Shown: positions 1 through 6,891 of the stretch, one piece after another
Layout of the letters: every line of letters starts with the position of its first letter
Position numbering within the stretch: position 1 is the stretch's first letter
Assembly: GCA_031263625.1 (NCBI GenBank)
Contig: JAISFK010000031.1
Location: forward strand, 1-9,464
DNA length: 9,464 bases
Origin: Clostridiales bacterium
GTDB lineage: Bacteria; Bacillota; Clostridia; WRLR01
Direction: 5' to 3'
Position numbers and translations under genes: made by a program
The notes under the pieces: model-generated
The model's input: only the letters and a program-made list of their open reading frames with translations
What the model was told of the DNA's origin: nothing
Database searches by the model: none

Positions 1-3000
1 CTGCTGGACAGCAGCGGGCGCAACGTCCTGACCGACCTTGCGGACGCGCACCAGGCCGTGTCGCTGACATACGCCAACTCGCACTCCGAAGTGCTTGTGG
101 CGCCGGCATACACGCTGGGCCTGGACAAGGAGTATGCGGACTGGACGGTTTCCGACCTGCACATTCACGCGGACTCGCTCGCGGCCGAGCCAATCCAGCT
201 TGAGGCTGGCAAGGGCTACACCGTAACAGGCGGCGGCACCAAGCCGTACTACATTGACGGCGTCGTGCAAACCAACCTCACAAACCAGCTCCAGATCGCG
301 CTGGCCCCCGGCTGGACGGCCGGCAACGGGACGTACTGGCTGCACGCGGCGCTGCGGCGCAAAAGCGACGGGGCGCTCGCCCCGCTCGCGGTCAAAATAA
401 CGCTGTCGGGCATCACGCCGAGCTGGCTGCTCACGGTGGACGGCGGCACGGGCGCCGGGCGGTATCCCGCCGGCAGGAGCGTGGCCATCGCGGCCCCGCC
501 GGAGAACGGCGCCGGCGAAGTGTTCTTCGAGTGGAGCGCGACACCGGACGCCGGCGCGCCCGGCGCGTTCCTCGACCGCCGCGCCGCGAGCACGCGCTAC
601 ACCACGACGGCGTCCAACGCGACGCTGAAGCCTGACTACAAAGCGATCCCGCCCGCGCCCTCGGCCGCGATCGACTATGCCAACGAGCGCCTGACGGGTC
701 TGGGCAACGGCGCCGAGTACAACTACGCGCTGGAAAGCGGCGCGCGCGGCGTATTCACGTCGTCCCCTGCTGGCGAGTACGCGTTCCCCGCCGGCGACGC
801 ATGGCTGCCCGCCGTCGGCGAGCAGGAATTTGCGCTGACGGCGGCGGCCGCCACCACTCCGGAGAGCCTCCCGCAGACGCTGATCTTCCCCGCGCGCGGC
901 GGCAGCCCCGGCGCCGTGGGCATCGCCGAAACATACAGCGGCCTCGCGGACGGCAGGCTCGCGGACGTCACCGACGCGATGGAGTACAGGGCCGCGTCCG
1001 CGCCCGCCTCGCAGTGGACGGCCGTGCCGCAGGGCGCGGGGGAAGTCGCCGGGCTCGCGCCCGGAACCTACTACGTGCGATACAAGGCCAGCGCCTCGGG
1101 GCATACATTCGCGAGCCAGATCGCGTCCGCGACGATTGATGCGAGCGCGGAGACGCCAATTTGGGGCGCGTCGCTCTCGCCCGCGAGCGCCGCGATCCCG
1201 CAGGCCGCATACGGCTATGCCGCCGGCGGCGCGGCGGGGAGCGTCACCGTGACGGTGGCGAACACGGGCAACCAGCCGACGGGCGAGCTGGCCGTAACCC
1301 TGAGCGGGGGCAACGTCGGCGCGTTCGCGCTGCAGGGCGCGGCGCTGGCAAGCATAGAGCCGGGCGGCGCGGGGAGCTTCGCCGTGGCGCCCGTGGCCGG
1401 GCTCGACGCAGGGCACTACTCAGCTATGGTGACGGTGAGCGGCGCGCACGACATATCCAAAACATTCGGCGTGAGCTTTGAGGTCGTCCCTGCGGAGATC
1501 ATTGGCTTTGAGGCGCCGGCGCCGTTCGTCGCGGGCCAGTGGGACGCCCTGCCGGCCGAATACGCCACGGCTGCGGGGGTCAGCGGCTATCTGAGCCTAC
1601 AGCCGGAATACCAGACGGCCACGGCGCTGTACGCGGGCGGATCGGTCGCGCTGCCGGTGGCGGCGTGGGACAACGAGGCGGGCGACTACGCCCCCTGGGG
1701 CGGCGAAAGCGACCGGGGCGCATACGCCTTCGTCGGGACGCTCGACGCGGGGGCGCTTGGGAGCAATTTCGCGAACAGCCGGGGCCTGCGCCCGGCCATC
1801 TCCGTCATCATCCACAACGTGGACTACGACGTCGAGCTGGACGCATCGGGCTTTGCCTTCCCCAACGCGCAGTACGGCTACGCGCCGGAGTGGAAGCAAG
1901 TGTCGGTCGCAAATGCCGGCATGGCGGACGCGGGCGAGCTGGCCCTGTCCTTGGACAGCCCGGACTTCGTGTTTGACAACGGCTCGCAGAGCGCGGCGCT
2001 GATCGGCGTCCGCGCGGGCGCTCCCGGCGCGTTCGCCGTCGCGCCGGCGGCGGGGCTCGCCCCCGGCCTGTACGGCGCGGAGGTGACGGTGGCGGCCGGC
2101 GGGGCCGAGAACGCCGGCCTCATCCCAAGGCGATACTCGCTCAGCTTCGCGGTGACGGAGGCCGCGCTGACGGGCTTCGAGCCTGCGGAGATCGACGGGG
2201 GCGTGGCGCTGTACGCCCCGCGCTTCGCCAGCGTCGAGGCCGCCGAGGCGTACCTGAACGAGAACTGCGGGACGGTCTTCGCGGCCACCGCCCACGAGGG
2301 CGCCGTGCCTGTATCGGCGGCGGGCTGGAGCGCGGCGGGGGCATACGACGCGGGGGCGCCGGGCCGCTACGCTTTTGTGGCGGCGCTCGGCGCGCTCCCG
2401 GCGGGCTACGCGAACCCGCACGGCTACGCGGCGACGGCCGAGGTCGTCGTCCGGGCGCCCGTCAACGCGCAGGCCCCCCGGATCGTCACGAATCCGGCGG
2501 CCATATCCGGGGGCTTCGTCGGGGCGGAGTACGCGCTGTCGATCGTGGCCGAGTCGCGCGACGGCGGGACGCTGGCGTACCAATGGTACACGGGCTCGCC
2601 CGCGGAGCACGGCGCCGGCGGCGGCACGGCCATCCCAGGCGCGAACGGGGCGTCCTACGCGGCGCCGGCCGAGCAGGCCGCGCCCGGCACATTGAACTAC
2701 TGGTGCGCCGTGACGAACACGAACAGCGGCGCGACGGGCGAGAAGACGGTGCGGAGCGTCAGCGCCATCGCGCCCGTCACGCTGCGGTATGCGGCGCTGA
2801 CCGTGAAAAACGGCACGATATCCGACGGCCAGCACGGCGGGCAGAGCGCAGGCGCCTTCGCGGCGGGCGCCACCGTGGCCGTCGCAGCCGACGCGCCCGG
2901 CTCCGGGCAGCGCTTCCGCAACTGGACGCAGACGGCCGGCCCCAGCGTCGCGCTCCCCGCGGGCATTTCCGGCACGATCAAAATGCCGGCGGGCGACGTG

Positions 3001-4524
3001 GCCATCGAGGCGGCGTACATAGCGGAGCAGGATACCAGCTCGCCGGCGGACAGCCCCAATTCGGGGGGCGCGGCCGCGCCCTCAATCCCGCCCGCAGGCA
3101 CAGAAGCGGGAGCGGGAGCAAATGCCGGAGCGGGCGCGGCAGGCGCGGGCGATGGCACTGGCGCGGGCGATGGCGCCGGATCGGGCGAGGTCACGGCCGA
3201 CAACGGGAAAGTGACGCTTGAATACGCGGAGGACGGCGGGAACGTCACGATCAGCCTGCCCGCCGACAAGGTGAGCGAAATCATCGGCAACGGCGCCGGC
3301 GGCGCGGCCTCGTTCGACGCATCGCGGGCAGAGGGCGCCAATTCCGTGACATTCACGCCCAAGAGCGGCCTGTCGGACATCGCCGATGGCGGCCTGAAGA
3401 TCACGGTCATATTCCCGCGCGGCGCCGTCACGCTCGACGGCAGGGCCGTGCGCTCGCTGGTCGCGCAGGCGCGGGGGCCGGAGCTCACGTTCGAGGTGAA
3501 AGAGCTTGCGTCAAGGGAGCTGACGGCGGCGCAGGCCGCAGCCCTGGCGCGGGTGTCGGGCTCGGCGGGGGCGCAGGGGGCGGCCTCAGCGCAAGCGTCG
3601 GCTTCGGCGGGGGCGCAGGGAACGGCTGCCACGGCGCAGGATTCGGGCTCGGCGGGGGCGCAAACGGCATCTTCGGCAAGAGGGGCGGCCGCGGCGCGGG
3701 TGACGGCCACGGCGCGGGCCTCAGGCCGGGCGCAGGCGCTGGAAACCTTTGACATCTCCGTATACTCCGGCGGGGAGCAGATACACAGCTACGCCGGCGA
3801 GCTCGCGGTCACGCTGCCGTATTCCGGCAGGGTGCCCGTGGCCGTGTGGTACGTGGCGGACGACGGGCGGCTGGAGAGGCAGCCGAGCACGTACAGCGCC
3901 CGCGACAGGGAGGTGTCCTTCCGGCCAGCCCACCTGTCGCTGTACGCCGTGGGCTACGACGGATTCGCGTTTGAGGACGTGGCGGAGGCAGACTGGTTCT
4001 TCGGCGATGTGGAGTACGTGTACGGCGCGGGGCTCATGGACGGCACGGCCGAAACGCTGTTCTCGCCGGGGCTGGCCATGACGCGCGGCATGATGGTCAC
4101 GGTGCTGGGGCGCTGCGCGGGAGCGAGCGCGAGCGCGGCGAGCTACAGCGGGCGCGGCGCGTTCGTGGACGTGGACGCCGGCGCATGGTACGCGCCGTAT
4201 GTCGAGTGGGCGAGGGAGAGCGGGATCGCCGCAGGCGTCGGCGACGGCAGGTTCGACCCGGACGGCAGCATCACGCGGCAGGATCTGGCGGCGTTGCTCC
4301 ACCGCTACGCGGAGAAGACGGGCGCGGCGCTCCCGGAGGCGCGAAGCTACGCGGCGTTCGGCGACGAAGCCGGCATAGCGGGCTACGCGCGGGCGGCGGT
4401 CGAGGCGCTGCACAGGGCCGGCGTCGTCAGCGGCAAGCCGGGGAACGCGTTCGACCCGGCAGGGACAGCCACCCGCGCCGAGGTCGCGGCCATGCTGCAC
4501 CGATTCCTGGAAGCGGCGAAATAG
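1..4524 (+). CDS. Large modular surface protein with three C-terminal SLH domains (5' partial)
   Basis: The reading frame is open from base 1 (LLDSSGRNVLTDL...) to TAG at 4522-4524. The true start and signal peptide lie outside the window, and the GTG at 58 is only the first internal candidate. The visible 1507 residues hold several modules: an InlB-B-like repeat near 427-640; two Fn3-like or DUF-type modules near 655-1140, ending in a PGTYYVRY motif; a duplicated module of about 215 residues (1165-2460); an Ig-like domain near 2461-2775 with the YQWY and YWCAVTN core motifs; and a second InlB-B-like repeat near 2790-3030 (FRNWTQ, MPAGDV). These are followed by a Gly/Ala linker, a domain common in clostridial SLH proteins (3190-3960) split by a low-complexity insert, and SLH domains at 3970-4122, 4162-4323 and 4357-4521. 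The SLH signature positions read MTRGM, ITRQD and ATRAE. SLH triplets typically anchor proteins to pyruvylated secondary cell-wall polymer. The cargo function (adhesion or structural) is not recognisable and no catalytic motif was seen. Confidence 0.93.
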   Translation: MLDSSGRNVLTDLADAHQAVSLTYANSHSEVLVAPAYTLGLDKEYADWTVSDLHIHADSLAAEPIQLEAGKGYTVTGGGTKPYYIDGVVQTNLTNQLQIALAPGWTAGNGTYWLHAALRRKSDGALAPLAVKITLSGITPSWLLTVDGGTGAGRYPAGRSVAIAAPPENGAGEVFFEWSATPDAGAPGAFLDRRAASTRYTTTASNATLKPDYKAIPPAPSAAIDYANERLTGLGNGAEYNYALESGARGVFTSSPAGEYAFPAGDAWLPAVGEQEFALTAAAATTPESLPQTLIFPARGGSPGAVGIAETYSGLADGRLADVTDAMEYRAASAPASQWTAVPQGAGEVAGLAPGTYYVRYKASASGHTFASQIASATIDASAETPIWGASLSPASAAIPQAAYGYAAGGAAGSVTVTVANTGNQPTGELAVTLSGGNVGAFALQGAALASIEPGGAGSFAVAPVAGLDAGHYSAMVTVSGAHDISKTFGVSFEVVPAEIIGFEAPAPFVAGQWDALPAEYATAAGVSGYLSLQPEYQTATALYAGGSVALPVAAWDNEAGDYAPWGGESDRGAYAFVGTLDAGALGSNFANSRGLRPAISVIIHNVDYDVELDASGFAFPNAQYGYAPEWKQVSVANAGMADAGELALSLDSPDFVFDNGSQSAALIGVRAGAPGAFAVAPAAGLAPGLYGAEVTVAAGGAENAGLIPRRYSLSFAVTEAALTGFEPAEIDGGVALYAPRFASVEAAEAYLNENCGTVFAATAHEGAVPVSAAGWSAAGAYDAGAPGRYAFVAALGALPAGYANPHGYAATAEVVVRAPVNAQAPRIVTNPAAISGGFVGAEYALSIVAESRDGGTLAYQWYTGSPAEHGAGGGTAIPGANGASYAAPAEQAAPGTLNYWCAVTNTNSGATGEKTVRSVSAIAPVTLRYAALTVKNGTISDGQHGGQSAGAFAAGATVAVAADAPGSGQRFRNWTQTAGPSVALPAGISGTIKMPAGDVAIEAAYIAEQDTSSPADSPNSGGAAAPSIPPAGTEAGAGANAGAGAAGAGDGTGAGDGAGSGEVTADNGKVTLEYAEDGGNVTISLPADKVSEIIGNGAGGAASFDASRAEGANSVTFTPKSGLSDIADGGLKITVIFPRGAVTLDGRAVRSLVAQARGPELTFEVKELASRELTAAQAAALARVSGSAGAQGAASAQASASAGAQGTAATAQDSGSAGAQTASSARGAAAARVTATARASGRAQALETFDISVYSGGEQIHSYAGELAVTLPYSGRVPVAVWYVADDGRLERQPSTYSARDREVSFRPAHLSLYAVGYDGFAFEDVAEADWFFGDVEYVYGAGLMDGTAETLFSPGLAMTRGMMVTVLGRCAGASASAASYSGRGAFVDVDAGAWYAPYVEWARESGIAAGVGDGRFDPDGSITRQDLAALLHRYAEKTGAALPEARSYAAFGDEAGIAGYARAAVEALHRAGVVSGKPGNAFDPAGTATRAEVAAMLHRFLEAAK
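1165..2460 (+). repeat. Two tandem Ig-like modules of about 215 residues inside the surface protein
   Basis: The encoded protein repeats one architecture twice, at about 1165-1810 and 1822-2460. Matching landmarks in order are AAYGYA / AQYGYA, VTVANTG / VSVANAG, GELAVTLS / GELALSLD, GSFAVAPVAGLDAGHYSAMVTV / GAFAVAPAAGLAPGLYGAEVTV, VSFEVVPAEIIGFE / LSFAVTEAALTGFE, and GAYAFVGTL / GRYAFVAAL. The copies are clearly homologous at protein level but diverged in DNA, which indicates an old internal duplication. Each copy probably holds a beta-sandwich followed by a second small domain. Confidence 0.75.
3550..3735 (+). repeat. Ala/Gly/Ser/Gln-rich coding minisatellite inside the surface protein
   Basis: A low-complexity stretch carries three copies of the 14-mer TCGGCGGGGGCGCA, at 3562-3575, 3604-3617 and 3649-3662. 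The spacings are 42 and 45 bp, giving an imperfect 14-15 residue unit whose core is (G/A)SAGAQ. It lies between ELTAAQAAAL and LETFDISVYSGGEQ, which from memory are separated by only a few residues in related clostridial SLH proteins. It therefore looks like an expanded loop inside a domain rather than a linker between domains. Confidence 0.7.
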
Positions 4525-4527
4525 GCG

Positions 4528-4607
4528 GCAGGCAGTGGGCAGTGGGTAGCAAGTAGCAGGCAGGCAGTGGGCAGTGGACAAAAGTGGGCAAGTGGCAACG
4601 GGCAGTG
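4528..4607 (+). repeat. Cluster of GGCAGTG heptamers just after the surface-protein stop
   Basis: Exact GGCAGTG occurs five times: 4531, 4538, 4563, 4570 and 4601 (start positions). The first two pairs sit in an 18-bp direct repeat (4528-4545 and 4560-4577, offset 32). Degenerate relatives fill the spaces between. The array resembles the short tandemly repeated heptamers described in some bacterial genomes. No gene is visible here, and slippage at a simple repeat is the likely origin. Confidence 0.7.
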
Positions 4608-4616
4608 GGCGAAATA

Positions 4617-4638
4617 GCGCCGCAGAGCGCAGCGGCGC
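4617..4638 (+). terminator. Small GC hairpin, possible weak terminator of the surface-protein gene
   Basis: The 7-bp perfect stem GCGCCGC (4617-4623) pairs with GCGGCGC (4632-4638) across an 8-nt loop. A run of five T lies at 4653-4657, about 14 nt beyond the stem, which is too far for a classical intrinsic terminator. This is only a weak candidate, listed because no better terminator follows the gene. Confidence 0.2.
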
Positions 4639-4657
4639 CATAGCAAGGCAGATTTTT

Positions 4658-4830
4658 GGCGCACGGCGCACGGCATAAGGCGACTAGGCACAATCGGCGC
4701 ACGGCGCCACAGAATAAAGCAACTATAAGGCACAACAGGCGCGCGGCGCACGGCATAAGGCGACTAGGCACAATCGGCGCGCGGCGCTACAGCATAAAGC
4801 AATCATAAGGCACAGCAGGTGCGCGGCGCC
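4658..4830 (+). repeat. 80-bp tandem repeat, two full copies plus the start of a third
   Basis: Unit 1 (4658-4737) and unit 2 (4738-4817) match at 73 of 80 positions by direct comparison, and the first 13 bases of a third unit follow (4818-4830). Each unit appears to be built of two related halves. One contains ACGGCATAAGGCGACTAGGC and the other ACAGAATAAAGCAACTATAA, both followed by GGCACAA or CACAAC-type sequence. The present repeat may thus descend from a shorter element of about 36-43 bp. No ORF of note crosses it and no flanking transposase is present. Confidence 0.85.
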
Positions 4831-4867
4831 GGCAGGGCTGGATTTTGCGGCCCAGCCGGCGCCGCGC
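4821..4867. other. Long near-perfect GC-rich hairpin
   Basis: GCGCGGCGCCGGC (4821-4833) is the exact reverse complement of GCCGGCGCCGCGC (4855-4867), giving 13 bp. After an A-A mismatch (4834/4854) six more pairs follow (4835-4840 with 4848-4853, one G-T wobble), closing a 7-nt loop GATTTTG. The left arm is the start of the third 80-bp repeat unit. No T-run follows on either strand, so a classical terminator is unlikely. A REP-like element or a structural barrier between the surface-protein gene and the next promoter is possible. Confidence 0.75.
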
Positions 4868-4895
4868 CCGCGTTGCGAGCGGCATTGGCATTGTC

Positions 4896-4924
4896 TTGAT
4901 AAAATGCGCGAAAACGGGTAAAAT
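4896..4924 (+). promoter_or_regulatory. Sigma-A-like promoter of the ATPase-nuclease module
   Basis: TTGATA (4896-4901), a 17-bp spacer and TAAAAT (4919-4924) form a close match to the vegetative consensus. Transcription would start near 4931, leaving a leader of about 145 nt before the ATG at 5075. The leader contains a 7-bp hairpin, GCGCCTT (4974-4980) with AAGGCGC (4987-4993), and a weaker 6-bp pairing of GGCAGG (5009-5014) with CCTGCC (5033-5038). No known riboswitch was recognised. Confidence 0.6.
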
Positions 4925-5060
4925 AAGGTACTAATTAATGCGCGACAAAATGAAGCGGCGCGAAACATATGCGGCGCCTTTTGCTGAAGGCGCTGATTGA
5001 ATGGTAGGGGCAGGGAGCGGCAATAAATAAGACCTGCCGAAAACCAAATTGAAAAAACGC

Positions 5061-5066
5061 AGGAGG
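5061..5066 (+). promoter_or_regulatory. Ribosome binding site AGGAGG of the ATPase gene
   Basis: A perfect AGGAGG lies 8 nt upstream of the ATG at 5075, which fixes that start. It is the strongest Shine-Dalgarno sequence in the window. Confidence 0.85.
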
Positions 5067-5074
5067 CTGCTGCC

Positions 5075-6130
5075 ATGACAAACGCGATTGCGCGAGTGGA
5101 GATAAAAGATTTCCTTGTGTTCAAAGGCGAGTTCGCGGAGGACTTCTGCCCTGGCGTCAATGTTCTTATCGGCGGGAACGGGACGGGAAAAACGACGCTG
5201 ATGAAATTGATGTATGCGGCGTGCGCGCGGAAAGAGAGCGATTCGAGTGCGGATTCCGTAAAAAAATTCGTTTTGCCATACTTCGGCGCAGGCGACAATC
5301 TTGGGTATTGTTCAATAAAATGCTTATTCAGCAATAGCGCGCCCATTGAGTGGGTTTATAAGGATTCGCCTGAGCAAGTTCCCCACGTTGCTAATCAAGA
5401 AAAATTTAGCCAGCCAGCAATGCAGATGTATGATAAAGTTACAGTCGAAATAAGGAACACATTGACGCCGGATGGCGTTTACATACCGACAGAAGAGATG
5501 CTATCGCACTCCGAGACTCTGCTTGCTTTGAATAATGAGCGCAAAATACCTTTTGACCAGACGCTTATTGACGTGCTTTCAAAGGCCGAATTGGGCGAGA
5601 CGCGCAAAATAACTTCTAACGCCGAAAAGGTCTTGGACCGAATCAAAAATGTTATTGGCGGCGAGGTTTTTTACGAAAACGACAAATTCTATATTGTCAG
5701 GCCAGACATTGGCAAAGTGCCGTTCTCGCTTGAAGCAAGCGGGTTCCGCAAGCTTGGCTTGCTCTGGAAGCTGCTCCGAAATGGCTTGCTTGAAGCTGGC
5801 AGCATTCTTTTCTGGGACGAACCGGAAGAGAGCATGAACCCTGAGTTAATACCGGCGCTTGCGGACATTCTTCTTGAACTCCAACGCGGCGGCGTTCAGA
5901 TTTTCGCGGCTACGCACAGCTTTGATGTGGCCCGGTGGATAGAGCTTAGCAAGCAGCCGGAAAACACGCTGCGCTACCTTAACCTGCGGAAAGAAGGCGG
6001 CCGGATAGTCGCTGACGTCGCGGATAACTACGAAACATTGCCGCGAAGCGTAATTGACGAGGCGGACGATGTGCTATTGAGGCGCTCCGTTCAAGCGGCT
6101 GCGGCGAGCGCGGGGGTAAAGCTACAATGA
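5075..6130 (+). CDS. OLD/ABC-like AAA family ATPase (351 aa)
   Basis: The protein has an ABC/OLD-type ATPase head. Visible motifs are Walker A GGNGTGKT at residues 33-40, an ABC-signature-like ASG at 221-223 (LEASGFRKLG), Walker B with catalytic acid LFWDEP (D248, E249), and a switch/H-loop histidine in ATHS (H281). Residues about 42-215 form the intervening arm and lid region, including VYIPTEEML. The order matches AAA_15/AAA_21-type stand-alone ATPases often found beside effector nucleases. No C-terminal TOPRIM domain is present, and at 351 aa there is no room for one, so this is not a full OLD or GajA protein. The start is set by AGGAGG, and the stop overlaps the next gene by 4 bp (ATGA). 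Its base composition is markedly AT-richer than the flanks, suggesting transfer. The likely role is an ATP-driven sensor or regulator for the partner protein; this is inference. Confidence 0.9.
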   Translation: MTNAIARVEIKDFLVFKGEFAEDFCPGVNVLIGGNGTGKTTLMKLMYAACARKESDSSADSVKKFVLPYFGAGDNLGYCSIKCLFSNSAPIEWVYKDSPEQVPHVANQEKFSQPAMQMYDKVTVEIRNTLTPDGVYIPTEEMLSHSETLLALNNERKIPFDQTLIDVLSKAELGETRKITSNAEKVLDRIKNVIGGEVFYENDKFYIVRPDIGKVPFSLEASGFRKLGLLWKLLRNGLLEAGSILFWDEPEESMNPELIPALADILLELQRGGVQIFAATHSFDVARWIELSKQPENTLRYLNLRKEGGRIVADVADNYETLPRSVIDEADDVLLRRSVQAAAASAGVKLQ

Positions 6131-6666
6131 TTTTATATGACGAAAGCGGCAAATTGGGATTTGACTTTGCCGGATTTCTCCATGCCGAAGAATACGATAC
6201 TGCCGAATGGCACTGCCATGGGCTAAAGATTGTTGACTTTGTTGCTGAGGACAGCGACAACCAGTTTTTCATCGAAGCGAAGAATTACGCCAACGCCTCC
6301 GGCGACGCGAAAATCCAGGCGGCGATGGAGCGGCGGCAGAAAAGCGATTATCTAATGCTAAGCGACCCTGCGGCGGCGTTTCCTCTTGAAATGGGCATGA
6401 AGTTCAAGGACAGCATGTTCCGCTGGGTTATAAGCGGCAAGGAGTTTAAAAAGCCGATAGTTTTGCTGCTCGTGGTCAATCCCCCGAAAAAGCTGAAGCC
6501 CAAGGAGCGCAGGATGCTTATCGACCGCATCAAGGGATACATACCGACCGGAATAAATGCCAAGCCGCCAGAGCGGTATCCGAAAATAAAGCCCGTTTTC
6601 TTCGATATGCCGACTGTGGAAGACGTGAAAGAGATATATGGATTCAGCGTGACGGTACAATCATAA
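6127..6666 (+). CDS. Putative PD-(D/E)xK nuclease-like partner of the ATPase (179 aa)
   Basis: I do not recognise a named family. The N-terminal half contains VDFVAEDSDNQFFIEAKNY (D37, E50, K52), which fits the D-x(n)-E-x-K catalytic pattern of the PD-(D/E)xK restriction-endonuclease fold. The hydrophobic strand before ExK and the basic helix after it (KIQAAMERRQK) also fit. A later hydrophobic strand, PIVLLLVVNPP, could be another core beta-strand, and the C-terminal region is rich in Lys and Pro. The ATG overlaps the ATPase stop as ATGA, with a G-run 10 nt upstream, so translation is probably coupled and the two proteins likely act together. The stop (6664-6666) coincides with the start of an SLH-gene remnant, so the last few residues may derive from a junction. 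A DNA- or RNA-cutting effector is the best guess. A non-catalytic REase-fold protein is the alternative. Confidence 0.78.
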   Translation: MILYDESGKLGFDFAGFLHAEEYDTAEWHCHGLKIVDFVAEDSDNQFFIEAKNYANASGDAKIQAAMERRQKSDYLMLSDPAAAFPLEMGMKFKDSMFRWVISGKEFKKPIVLLLVVNPPKKLKPKERRMLIDRIKGYIPTGINAKPPERYPKIKPVFFDMPTVEDVKEIYGFSVTVQS

Positions 6667-6760
6667 TCGCCGCCTGCGATAGAACCGTGTTCGATCTGGC
6701 AGGACAGCCATCCGCGCCAAGGTCGCGGCCATGCTGTGCAGATTCTTGGAAAATGGCGGC
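6663..6760 (+). pseudogene. Frameshifted remnant of an SLH-domain gene (3' end)
   Basis: Read from 6663 the sequence gives IIAACDRTVFDLAG, a good match to the end of an SLH domain. After a 1-base loss near 6701-6704 the next frame continues TAIRAKVAAMLCRFLENGG, equivalent to TATRAEVAAMLHRFLEAAK of the intact surface protein. At DNA level 6687-6750 matches 4447-4512 at about 56 of 66 positions with one gap. The frame then runs to TGA at 6782-6784. Nothing upstream resembles the rest of an SLH gene, because the nuclease-like gene ends at the same point. It is either the tail of a second SLH gene whose body was lost or a degenerate duplicate of the 3' end of the upstream gene. Confidence 0.8.
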
Positions 6761-6808
6761 GGCCGCAAGCGCGGTTGTGGGTGAGAGCGCGGGCGAAAGC
6801 GGAAAGCT

Positions 6809-6822
6809 GCTTTTGCAAAAGC
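6809..6822. other. Perfect 14-bp palindrome upstream of maf
   Basis: GCTTTTGCAAAAGC reads the same on both strands. It sits in the otherwise featureless 6761-6891 gap before maf, where no convincing promoter was seen. It could be a protein-binding site or chance; no known operator is recognised. Confidence 0.3.
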
Positions 6823-6891
6823 TTGAGGGCGGCCGGTTGCGCGCGCGGGACATGTGCCCGCAGCGCGGACGATGGGCGCGGGGGGCGCATG

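Noticed and set aside
1597..2835. A 412-codon open frame on the minus strand inside the surface-protein gene
   Set aside because: It is antisense to a strongly supported coding region, has Arg/Ala-rich composition with no domain motifs, and is expected in GC-rich DNA where stop codons are rare.
4658..4830. CRISPR array
   Set aside because: The 80-bp copies are directly adjacent with no unique spacers, the number is only two plus a fragment, and no cas genes are present.
4821..4867. Terminal inverted repeat of an insertion sequence
   Set aside because: The arms are only 21 bp apart, and no transposase or matching partner was found near 6660. It is a local hairpin.
5075..6666. Canonical Gabija, OLD or PARIS system
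   Set aside because: The ATPase lacks a TOPRIM domain and the partner carries an ExK-type motif rather than TOPRIM or UvrD helicase motifs.
6736..6891. N-terminal extension of maf from a GTG at 6736
   Set aside because: It would add about 52 Arg/Ala/Cys-rich residues unlike any Maf N-terminus and would overlap the SLH remnant in another frame. MAKLILASASPRR is the family start.
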